This document shows, piece after piece, positions 19,901 through 29,308 of a stretch of DNA of 64,000 nucleotides. This stretch comes from Bacteroides reticulotermitis JCM 10512. GTDB lineage: Bacteria > Bacteroidota > Bacteroidia > Bacteroidales > Bacteroidaceae. Where the stretch lies: the NCBI RefSeq assembly GCF_000517545.1, contig NZ_BAIV01000007.1, forward strand, positions 116,830 to 180,829, given 5' to 3'. The translations under genes and the position numbers were made by a program. Below the pieces are notes generated by a model. The model did no database searches, was not told the origin of the DNA, and worked only from the letters and a program-made list of their open reading frames with translations. Within the stretch, counting starts at the first letter, position 1; every line of letters starts with the position of its first letter.

Positions 19901-21024
19901 CCGTTGTTATAGTGAGTGATACCGGAAGCGGTATCTCGCAGGAGCATCTGTCGAAAATATTTGATCGGTTCTATCAGACAGATACGACCTCTTTTACTAC
20001 TTTGGGAACCGGTATTGGGCTGGCGCTGGCAAAAGGTATAATGACCATGCATCATGGTACAGTCGATGTGGAAAGTGAAATAGGCAAAGGTGCCAAGTTT
20101 ACGCTATCTCTACCTCTGGGAAACCGACATTTTAGTGATGAGGAAATGGCTTCTACGGAAGGTCGAGAATCGGCTATTCTTCCAGAAATAGCATCATTAC
20201 CTTTTTATAGTACTCCAATCGAAGAAGCTGTAACTAATGCCGAGTTTTCAGAGGAAGAAAACAAACCGGTCATTTTACTGGTGGAAGATCATGAAGAATT
20301 ACTCCTTATGTTGAAAGAGATATTTTCACCGATGTATGAAGTGTATATTGCATACAATGGACGTGAAGGTTGGGAAATGGTACAGCAAATACAGCCCGAT
20401 TTGATTGTCAGTGATGTGATGATGCCTGAGATGTCCGGCAAAGAACTGTGTTATAGAATAAAGACTAATGTGGAACTTTCTCATATTTCTGTAGTATTAC
20501 TGACCGCGCAGACTTCTGTAGAATATGCTGTTGAAGGGTTTATGTTCGGAGCAGATGATTATGTGACAAAACCATTCAATGTGAAAGTATTGGTAGCTCG
20601 CTGTAATAATTTGTTAAATAATAAGAAGCGCTTAATGTCTTACTATGCAGGCAAAGTAATAATGGAGACACCCGCTTTGGAAGCAGTAAATGAACGTGAT
20701 AAAGAATTTCTGGCGAAATGCGTGAGTATTGTGAAAACGAATTTTGAAAACTTGCAGTTTGATGTTACGATGCTTGCTTCCGAGTTATGTATGGGACGCA
20801 GCAAACTATATATGGAGTTTAAGGGTATAACGGGATTGACTCCGAACGAATTTATATTGAAGGTGAAGTTAGATGAAGCAATGTACCTGTTGAATAATCA
20901 TTTCGATTTGAATATCTCGGAAATCTCTATGCGGCTAGGCTTTTCTTCTCCGCGTTATTTCAGTAAATCTTTTAAGGCTTTCTTTGGAGTAACTCCACAA
21001 AGTGTAAGGAGTAAAAAAAAGTAA
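17000..21024 (+). CDS. Hybrid two-component system regulator (HTCS) of the host-glycan PUL, one frameshift
   Basis: Full-length HTCS of about 1340 residues. ATG 17000 starts a signal peptide (MKRTFSSLLCFLFLLGIVAK); an upstream in-frame Met at 16952 would spoil it. The periplasmic half has repeated Reg_prop blades (AVWMGTTEGLNRYNGK, NIWVGTFRGLDSYNP, NIWVGTYYGGVNMFNP) and a Y_Y_Y domain near 19080-19290. A membrane segment (about 19310-19370) leads to HisKA (SHEFRTPLTLI), HATPase, a receiver (Asp in SDVMMPEMSG, Lys in VTKPFN) and an AraC HTH (about 20760-21010). The frame moves -1 near 18441-18444 in the periplasmic part; one missing base explains it. It is convergent with the PUL operon and the likely sensor for its glycan. 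Confidence 0.93.
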
Positions 21025-21067
21025 TCTTCCTGTTTAAACTTAATAAATGCCTTATGCGTTCAAAGAG

Positions 21068-21089
21068 AGAGGGGCAATTTTGCCCCTCT
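21068..21089. terminator. Bidirectional hairpin between HTCS and PUL operon ends
   Basis: agaggggcaa (21068-21077) pairs perfectly with ttgcccctct (21080-21089) over a 2-nt loop. It sits in the 92-base gap between two convergent genes, so it can end both transcripts. Confidence 0.8.
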
Positions 21090-21116
21090 TACGTTTAATG
21101 CGATATGTTATGTCGG

Positions 21117-22273
21117 TTATTCTTTTCCGAGGTTAAACTCGGCTACTTGTAATGAACTTCCAGAGGTTATCCCATTCAGGTCGCTCCAATCCACTAATTT
21201 AGCTTTTATATACCTATATGTCGATTCTGGAATAGCTATTTTATTTTCAATCGTACTATAATCAATTGGAACGCTTTCTTGAATCACGTCAAAGTTTTCG
21301 CCGTCGTGACTACCGTAGATAGAAATACCCCATATTCTTAAGTACGTCATTGAGTTACTGCTTCTGTGCGACCAAATGAAATAGTTGAAAGTTTGTTCAG
21401 CTTTTGTATCAACAACGAAGTACAACTCATGTCCTTCCGGAGTGTTACAGCCGTTTACCGTTTTACCTGGTTTGGCTAGCGATAGATAAGTCGTAGTTGC
21501 TTCATCTAATAAGTGTTCCGGTAATCCGGTCGTATTGTCAGGTACATAATTTGTCTTGTCTGCATTTTCGTATCTGATAGAAGTATCTATTGTCCATAAG
21601 TCTCTCTTGAATGGAAGAGAATTATTTACAGTAATTGTTATATCTGCTGTAATCTCACTAGCATCTGTAGCGGCTGCGGTAATTGTAGCACTTCCTGCTG
21701 ATAAAGTTTTCAGTATACCATCCGTTATTGAAATGACACCTTCATCTCCTGTTATGTTATAGTTTAAAACCTTATTCCCTGCATTTTCCGGTAGTATTTG
21801 CATGACTGAATTTAAGTCGAATGTCTGGCCTGCTCCAAGAGGCTGCCCGAGTAACTCTGTTGGGAATTTTATCTCTTTAACTAACGCTGCAGGAGCTGCC
21901 CCTTGAGTAATGGGGATACTTACCTGATGCTGTTCGTCATAGATTAGAATTACGGTGGTTTTTCTTTCTTCTATAACTGCCGACTCCTTGATTTCGATAT
22001 TGACCTTGGAGCCATTTTCAATGGAGCTAAGCACCATTCAGCTTGGCTGATAATATAAATATGAGAGGATTTGACTCCTTTCGATACCACAAAATCACGT
22101 TCCAATATACTACCTTTATAAGTTGTAGAGAAAGCTTCACTGGAAATCTGAATCCAATCTTCTGGAATTACAGTAGTTTTATCATCATCACTGCAACCTA
22201 TGGTAGAAAATATTCCTAAAAGTAGTAATAAGTGAAGAGTTATATTCTTCGCATTTGTTTTGACATCTTTCAT
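21117..22273 (-). CDS. Lipoprotein with BACON, Ig-like and F5/8-type C (CBM32-like) domains, one frameshift
   Basis: Surface lipoprotein of about 385 residues, probably a glycan- or mucin-binding accessory of the PUL. Lipobox GC near residue 27 (GIFSTIGC). A BACON-like domain follows (about residues 35-120), then a Big_2-type Ig domain (about 125-210) and a discoidin/CBM32-like domain (about 215-385). The BACON part clearly resembles that of the M60 protease in the same operon (shared DDW/EDWI-IS, EWC/DWC and LIYDEQH blocks), so the genes share ancestry. The frame breaks near 22028-22030 on the plus-strand numbering; one missing base restores EWC-x-SSIENGS. Last gene of the minus-strand operon. 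No catalytic residues recognised. Confidence 0.8.
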
Positions 22274-22376
22274 AATAGTTAATTTTAAAAGTTTATTAGT
22301 TGATTATTTCCTTCGCGGCTAGTTTGTTTATTAGTTAATTTTGTGCTCTTAAAAGGGAATATACCTTGATTATCAT

Positions 22377-24657
22377 TTATTCAAAAACATACCAATTGAA
22401 CCCTTTTGGAGGGATGCTTATTTTAAGTTGTATAGAGTAGTCACGTTTGACTGTGTGTACAATCGCTTTGCCATCTTTTTCTTTGACTGATACTCTATTA
22501 TGCAATCCTGTGTAGTATACCGGCACTCGAATATTTCGCTCGATGGTTATCGGAAGTGGGTTGTAGACTGATAGAAATCCTTTGTGCTTTAAATTCGGAT
22601 TAACGTGTAGTATGCCATCCCAATCTCTGCCATCCGGACGGCGTAGATGAATGAGGTCCGAATCCAAGATGTTGCGATGTTTTTTATAGAAAGCCACCCA
22701 GTGAGTTACCAATTGACGTGTCTCCTCCGTGTCGTATAAGCGAGGTCCTCGATAACATGCTTGTACGCCTGCACCAAATAAGTTTTGTAGTCGTATTTGG
22801 TAATGGTCTAAATGTTCGCAAAGTGGTTCAATTGTGGCTGCTTCACCACCGCCATGATACTGGGTGAGTGGAACAAACATGTATCCCATGCTAGGCGTTT
22901 TATTCCAAGTACCGTCGAATATGTTTTGACGTTCAATTACTTCTTGATATTCACGCGGTAATGACCAGTTTGTTTCTACATATCCCATCGGAACTTTATT
23001 TGAACCGGAAAGGAAATACCAATCGGGCACATTTAAATAAATACTTTCTTGCCGGCACCAGCGGTAAAAATCACGAATCATTTCCCATTGTTTCCATTGG
23101 GAGTCAAGATATCCTTTATGGCCATTGTGCTGCGTTGATGCGCAGGGATCTCCCGGATAAGAACCATCGTTCTCAAAAATGCCCATCCCCGTTTCTTTGA
23201 AAAAGTTACGTAATGTATTGAAATATGTATTCCCCCACTCCGAGGCTAAGCAAGGAGATTTTCCAAATCGACTACCTTCTTCTCGGGTAACAGCAGGTTT
23301 ACCGGTTTCTCGGCTGATTGCCGCATCTTTATCTTTCGCACCTCTGCTGGCCAATAATGAATACCCCCAAGAGTGATTCCTTTGGAGGATGCGTACTCAT
23401 TCAGTCGTTTCATTATACTAAGATATTCAGGTGAGTTGTTTTCGATGTTAAACCCACTGCCAAATGTCATAATGACCATTTCGAACCCTACATTTGCACA
23501 TTGATCAATTGCAGACTTAACAGATTCTTCATCCGAACGCCGCACATGCATTAAAATTGGGTTTTCTTGAGTCCAGGGCGCCATCATTCTCCAAAAACGA
23601 CACTCGGCAAGCCCACGGCGCTCGCTGTCAGTAGCGTCCCGGAGCATTTCGAAGGCTGTACATGACTGGAAAGTTTTACCGGGCTCTATTTCATAATTTG
23701 GTCCTATCAGGGGAGATACTTCTAAGCGCGCAGGCTTGTATTGTCCATAATAGCGTATTCCGGTTGCTTCGTATTGTGGATGGTCGAATACCCAACGGAC
23801 GGCTGGGTTGTCTTTCATCGCTTCCATATCGCCTCCCATGGCGTAGTCAGTCACTACAAAGAGTTGAGTGAACCGGTCGATATAATCCCGAGGTGCATCG
23901 GTTTGTACGGGTTCCTTTTTAGGATTCTGAATATAGGTTCCGGGCTCTTGCGCTAGTATGCGGATTTCATGTGGTTCACCATAATATACTTTGGGTGCTG
24001 TTTCGGTTAATGCGAGTATTTCGGACTTGAATGACTCCAAAATCACGGCTTGTTTTCCTAGGTTTTCTACCTCAATCTGTTTAGATAGAATCGGGGCACC
24101 GTCGTATAACTCGTATATGACTTTGACAACGATCGCTTGTATTTCGGAAGGGGCTTTGGGTGCTGCTTTATACGTAAATGTAACTCTCTGGCCAGGGGCA
24201 GGCCATGAATATTGGTTTGATATCCATTCTTTCTTTGGCCGATAAGGAAAGCGTTCAATTGTAGGACCTATTTCATGGCTGGTGTAGATAAAAGCGGTAT
24301 CGCAATTTTGCATCTGTTCCAGGAAGTTAAACGCTAGGAAATTCTGAACAGGTTGTTTATAGAGTCCTCCAATTGGGTACTTCTTGCCATTAATAACTAC
24401 AAGGCTTCGGGGCGGATTGCGCGCAATTCGCTACAGCCAGTCATCAAATTGTCGAGTGCGATAGTTGCCACATTGGGGACAAGTGTAAAGGTGCGAGAAA
24501 GCAGACCGTTAGACATGCATAACTGCTTATTTTGAATCGTAACTTTAGCTTGGTAAGGGGCACTGTCTATTAACCAGTCTTTATTTTCAGATGCTGATGT
24601 AAGACTGAATTGTAGGACACATAACACAAATAAGGCTGGGGATATCCAATATTTCAT
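22377..24657 (-). CDS. Putative secreted glycoside hydrolase, family not identified, two frameshifts
   Basis: About 760 residues, start 24657 with a signal peptide ending near TSAS. The N-terminal half looks beta-rich (substrate-facing sandwich). The C-terminal half looks like a TIM barrel of the alpha-galactosidase-like type: MVIMTFGSGF, GGIHYWPA, FENDGSYPGDPCAS, LNVPDWYFLSG, YHGGGEAA and GVQACYRGPRL. Candidate catalytic acids are the Asp in ENDGSYPGD and the Asp in VPDW. I cannot place it in a numbered GH family with confidence; alpha-galactosidase or alpha-N-acetylgalactosaminidase types are the first to test, because an M60 O-glycopeptidase-like gene precedes it. Breaks at TTT 23334-23336 and near 24400 (each one missing base) are probably assembly indels. 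Confidence 0.6.
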
Positions 24658-24675
24658 AGCATTAATGTTTGAGGA

Positions 24676-24716
24676 AGAAAATAGTATTTCAAGAGTTTCT
24701 TGGAGTACTATTTTCT
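24676..24716 (-). repeat. Intergenic hairpin between M60 and glycosidase genes
   Basis: agaaaatagta (24676-24686) and tactattttct (24706-24716) are exact reverse complements with a 19-nt loop. Similar to the hairpin at 27186-27227 in the same operon; probably an mRNA processing or attenuation element. Confidence 0.55.
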
Positions 24717-24735
24717 CCAATGTGTAAAGTTATAG

Positions 24736-27129
24736 TTACTTATATTTGCTCAGATTCGCTTCAGTAATCAAATGAAGGTCTTTAGGGGCATTCGGATAGC
24801 CTTTCCCATTGATCTCCGTTTTTAAATCATTAATTTGGGCCTGCGTAATTATAAATTCTTTGCTTCCATAGTCATTTAAATAAGTTGCTACCGGAGTCAG
24901 AAACCCCCATTTCTCAAAGAAGTCTAGCATATTTAGGTTAGCTATAAGACATACTTGACGTACGAAATCTAATTGGTTGAGACCTTGATTCTCTCCCTTG
25001 TCACTTGGACTTTCGTGTGTACGGAAGTATTCATATAAATCATAGTAGAAATCTCCGTTATAAAGTACATCTATCATATATAATTTAAGTTGCCAAAAGG
25101 GTACTAGTTGAGTTTCTCGTACTATGCTGTTAATATCCGGGAGGCAATGAGCACGTTTGCCCTCCACGATAAAAGCTTGGGCAGCTTCGTATATATTGCT
25201 GTAATCTCCAACAATAATTTCGTCTTTCTCATCTTTTAAAGTACAGCCATCTACCAATAGCTTACATGGTCTTCCAAATGATGTTTGTATATACAAAGAC
25301 ATGATGTTGTTAGTAACCTCTGTAGTACCAGCCCATTTTAGTCCCGGGCGGGTTTGGTTGCAATGACCGACTTCATGGGCAGGCCCCCAACAGCGAGCAG
25401 CAAAACGCTCAGGTACACAAAAGGGTTCTATGTAGCTGGGAGTGTACACTGTTCGATATTCTGTTGCGTTGGGGCTTGATGCCTTGTAGTCAATGCTAAA
25501 GTGCATGCGATTATTAAACATCTTCTTATATTTTATGAGTCCCATGAATTCCTGCTCTAGGTATACTAGTCGATCAAAGTTCTCAATCGTTTGGATAATA
25601 TCTGTTTTTTTGTCTAAGAAGTGAGATACTTTCCAAGTGATGTGTGCATACTTTCCTAATACATCTATATCTTGGTATTGGGCATTCTCAATGATATCTT
25701 TCCAATCACTCTCTTTGTTTCTTTGGAGGTCGAAATAACCATTCACTTTGCCCATTGCGAAATGTATTTGTACCGTTTTATTTTGAATTATTTTTTTTTG
25801 TGCTTCACCTGCTTCATCCAGAAGAAGAGGTATGTCGTCTTTTGTGTGGTTTAGAATGTAAATCAGGCCATCAACTTCTGGCGTAATTTCATTGAATCCT
25901 TCTTCCAACTTGTAACTTCTAGAATTCCCATAGCCACCGTTTAAGTCTTGTATGAGCATGGAGACCTCACCATCAGCATATATCTTATCAACTATAACCG
26001 CCAGCTTTTCACCTCTTTGTGCATAAATTCCGGTTGGATTATCTCGCAAACTATATTTAGCGGTTTTATTAATTGCGGCCATAACGCTTGGATGCTGATA
26101 AGGACGATAGTCTGCCAGGCGATAGTGGGAATTGTAGTTCTCGTTCAATAGTGCAAGCCCTAATGCTCGTAGATACTCATTGGGAATCTGTTTGATTTGT
26201 TTTTCGGTGACATTAGCCTTAAGCTGTGTGCACATTGAATTGGCAAAGATCGTAGATAAGTCAAATCTGTTGGCACTTGCTTCGAAAAACTCCATTTCGG
26301 CACAGCTTACTCTGTCCTGATATGCTTTCGTTATAACAAATCGTACTTTTTGAGCGTTGACAATTCCCTCGGGCAATTTCATCGTGAACGGAGTATGTAC
26401 GGCGTCTTCTCTTTTATAATCGGCTATATGAACAAATTGATCGGGATGATCTGTCGTAGATATCTCTACGGAGAACTCATTAAAAGTGCCCCATTTATTT
26501 CCGGAGTCAGTCCGAGGAGTATACACTATACTATTTAGTATATGACCACTCTCTAATTCGTATGTGATGTGAAAAGGGTAGGAAACCACTCCGTACTCTG
26601 AGTTAAAGAAAGTCTTCTTATTGCCATCATATGACATCTTTAATGTTAACGGGTTGTTGTCTGCATCCTTGGCGTTAGTTTCTTCAGAAGTAGCCACTCC
26701 GCTAAGAACTTTAATAAGTTTATCTGATGCACTAGGTGCGGGTGCTTGCTTGATCACAATGTTACACTTATGCTGCTCATCGTAGATGAGTGTTAGGGTA
26801 GTATTGCGCTCGTTTTCGGCATATGAGCGTTCAACTAGTATTGATAATTGAGAATTTTTGAGAGTGACGGTGCACCAATCTTCTCCATTGTTATTCAATG
26901 TGTACATTAGTTGAGAAACATTTATTCCCTCATTAAGGGTAAAGTTACGATTCTCTGTGCTCCCTTCATATGGAATATGCATGCTTTCTGCCGAAATGCT
27001 GATCCAATCGTCTTTAAAACCATTCTCTTCTGCCTTTTCATCACTGCACGCACTAATGGAGAGGCTTGGAAGAAATACTAATAATAGATTGAATATGCAG
27101 TGTAATACTTTTGTTTTTGTATGCTTCAT
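24736..27129 (-). CDS. M60-family (enhancin-like) metalloprotease with BACON and F5/8 domains, lipoprotein
   Basis: A 797-residue cell-surface protease resembling the Bacteroides mucinase BT4244 (BACON, CBM32, M60-like order; family knowledge). The start at 27129 gives a signal peptide with lipobox SAC (Cys about residue 22). BACON domain about residues 40-125; discoidin/CBM32-like domain about 135-260; peptidase domain about 290-797. The zinc motif HEVGHCNQ (His about residue 585) is followed 14 residues later by the Glu of GTTEV, matching HExxHx(8,28)E of M60. Such enzymes cut peptide bonds next to O-glycans. The gene is intact. It lies after SusD and before a putative glycosidase, which points to O-glycoprotein as the operon's substrate. 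Confidence 0.88.
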   Translation of the reverse strand: MKHTKTKVLHCIFNLLLVFLPSLSISACSDEKAEENGFKDDWISISAESMHIPYEGSTENRNFTLNEGINVSQLMYTLNNNGEDWCTVTLKNSQLSILVERSYAENERNTTLTLIYDEQHKCNIVIKQAPAPSASDKLIKVLSGVATSEETNAKDADNNPLTLKMSYDGNKKTFFNSEYGVVSYPFHITYELESGHILNSIVYTPRTDSGNKWGTFNEFSVEISTTDHPDQFVHIADYKREDAVHTPFTMKLPEGIVNAQKVRFVITKAYQDRVSCAEMEFFEASANRFDLSTIFANSMCTQLKANVTEKQIKQIPNEYLRALGLALLNENYNSHYRLADYRPYQHPSVMAAINKTAKYSLRDNPTGIYAQRGEKLAVIVDKIYADGEVSMLIQDLNGGYGNSRSYKLEEGFNEITPEVDGLIYILNHTKDDIPLLLDEAGEAQKKIIQNKTVQIHFAMGKVNGYFDLQRNKESDWKDIIENAQYQDIDVLGKYAHITWKVSHFLDKKTDIIQTIENFDRLVYLEQEFMGLIKYKKMFNNRMHFSIDYKASSPNATEYRTVYTPSYIEPFCVPERFAARCWGPAHEVGHCNQTRPGLKWAGTTEVTNNIMSLYIQTSFGRPCKLLVDGCTLKDEKDEIIVGDYSNIYEAAQAFIVEGKRAHCLPDINSIVRETQLVPFWQLKLYMIDVLYNGDFYYDLYEYFRTHESPSDKGENQGLNQLDFVRQVCLIANLNMLDFFEKWGFLTPVATYLNDYGSKEFIITQAQINDLKTEINGKGYPNAPKDLHLITEANLSKYK

Positions 27130-27185
27130 AGTTATTATTAAAATATTGGATGAATATCTTATGGCTTGGAACTTTCTTTTATACG

Positions 27186-27227
27186 ATATAGTAGAAGAAA
27201 GAAGTAACTTCCTTTCTCCTACTATAT
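27186..27227 (-). repeat. Intergenic hairpin between SusD and M60 genes
   Basis: atatagtagaagaaag (27186-27201) and ctttctcctactatat (27212-27227) pair at 15 of 16 positions around a 10-nt loop. It lies just after the SusD stop. Such stem-loops often make SusC/D mRNA more abundant than distal PUL genes; that role is inferred. Confidence 0.65.
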
Positions 27228-27244
27228 TTATTGATGTTAGTGGA

Positions 27245-29285
27245 TTAGTCCCATAATGGATTTTGTACAATAAGTTTGCTCTTCTGCATCTCATTATAAG
27301 GTATGGGATAGAATAACATCGCTTTCTTCCATGGGAATCGGTCTTTTACAATCCGATTATAATAAGTACCTGGCCCATACTCATCTTTGAAAGAAGTCGG
27401 AATCCCTTTGTCGTTAAATGTTGCTGTCGCTTTACTGATATCCATAGATGTACGGATGATGGCTTTATCTTCATTATTCTTAATCCATTCACCTGTACTT
27501 TCACTCTTAGACCAACCTGCTTTCATCCATCGACGTATGTCAAAATAGTAGTTACCTTCGGCAAACATTTCAATAATGCGTTCGCGATGTATGGCTTCAC
27601 GTTGTTTTTCTTTATTGCCAATAATATCTTTTGCTCCCGTGTCTCTAAGGGTTTTATACCCGGAAACCCCTGCACGATCGCGAACTGCATCCAGATATTT
27701 AATAATATTTTCGTCATTTGGGTTAATCTCGTTACAGACTTCGGCATAATATAAAAAGAAGTCAGCCAACCGGAAATAAATCCACGGGCGTGCCCAAGAC
27801 TTTATATTTGAACCAACATTGAGCATACTACGATGGTTGAATTTGTAAAGTAGATATCCAGTCCGGGCATGCATTGTTTGATCTAGATAAGCTTTTCCTC
27901 CCAAACTGAAATAGGCTCCAAAATCTTTATAAGTGGTTTGATCTCTTTGAATATGCCAGCTCTTTCCTTCATAAGTTATATTAGCATAGAAGCGGGGCTC
28001 GCGATGAGTGTACATATTGAAAATATGCTTATCTATATGCTTAGTCGTAACAGAAGAATTGAGAGTCGTATTGGTACAAATATTTGGCCAGTTTGAGAAG
28101 CCTTCTTCGGAATATGTATTATCTTCATTAATATCCAAACCGTTTTCAGTAAAGAACATATCTACCATTTCCTGATATGTACCTACGTTTCCCATACCAC
28201 CCGGAATATCTCCCGGAATCGTGCGCGCCTCCATTTTTGCAGTTGCAGATTGATAGTCATTGTTGCCATTAGCCCAAATGATCTCGTCATTATAATATTG
28301 GAATAATTCATAGATAGACATATTGGGATCATTATTTTTGATTTATATAAATGCATCCCACGTGATTCGGCAAATTGCAATAATGCTTCTAAGTGCTGTT
28401 TAGCTATTTTCCATTTATTCTCATCTTTATTGGGGAAAAGCTGTTTGCCTTCTTTATCTACTATCTTTAGTGCTTCCTCATATTCTCCATTAAATAACGG
28501 AGAAGCTGCATATACCCATAAACGAGCTCTTAAAGCTAACGCAGCAACTTTTGTCGGGCGGAGGATATTCAGTAGATCATAGTTGCTATTATCATGTTCG
28601 TAATCTTCCCCCGTTCCTTTTTTATAGTCTCAGGTAAATCGTTTTTGTATTCACCATTGATTACCTGATCAAGTAAACCATCAATGTGGTTTACCATCTC
28701 GTCAACGGATGCACGTAAGTAGTCTATTTCTTGATTTTCGGGATCTGCCACCTCTGTAATAATTGGTGTTGGTCCATATAATTCAAACATTAGAAAATAG
28801 TTGTATGCAATAAGATATGTTACATCAGCTTTCATTCGACGCATTTCTTCTTCTGAAATATAGCCGGATTGGTCTGCTGGGTCTCCTAAAGATTGGGGTG
28901 CCATCTCCAGAAAAATCATGCCTTGGCGAATTTGCTTGTAGCAATTCGCCCAACGATGAAACTGAGAGCTGCTAGTAGTAAAAGTATTTTGCCCATACTT
29001 TAACACGTTGGGATGTGCACATACAAGCTCTCCGGATAATATTGCCCATGAATTATAGAAGCCACCCTGGTTTTGAATGTCGAACCCAGACTCTGAGTAA
29101 TTAGGCATTGTTGAATAGATTTCTCCATACCATCTTTTAAGATAAGAAGCTGTAGAGAAAACGGTTTCTTTATCTAGATTTTTTGAAAGTTCTTTGGAAA
29201 TATCCAAATAGTCATTGCAGGAAGTTATTCCACTTACTAATGCAATGGCTATTATTGTGCGTATTATTGATTTTATATTTTTCAT
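27245..29285 (-). CDS. SusD-like outer-membrane glycan-binding lipoprotein, two frameshifts
   Basis: Partner lid of the SusC transporter at the cell surface, about 680 residues. The N-terminus has a lipobox (GITSC, then NDYLD). The RagB/SusD N-terminal region (WANCYKQIRQGMIFLE, LIAYNYFLMFELYGPTPI) and C-terminal region (RERIIEMFAEGNYYFDIRRWM, ending LIVQNPLWD) are clear. It is split over three frames: a 6-T run at 28618-28623 and a 5-T run at 28335-28339, each short by one base. After correction the central part (LRPTKVAALALRARLWVYAASP) joins both ends. Probably assembly indels. It follows SusC by 23 bases. Confidence 0.9.
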
Positions 29286-29308
29286 AACACTAACAGTTTA
29301 TTATGTTT

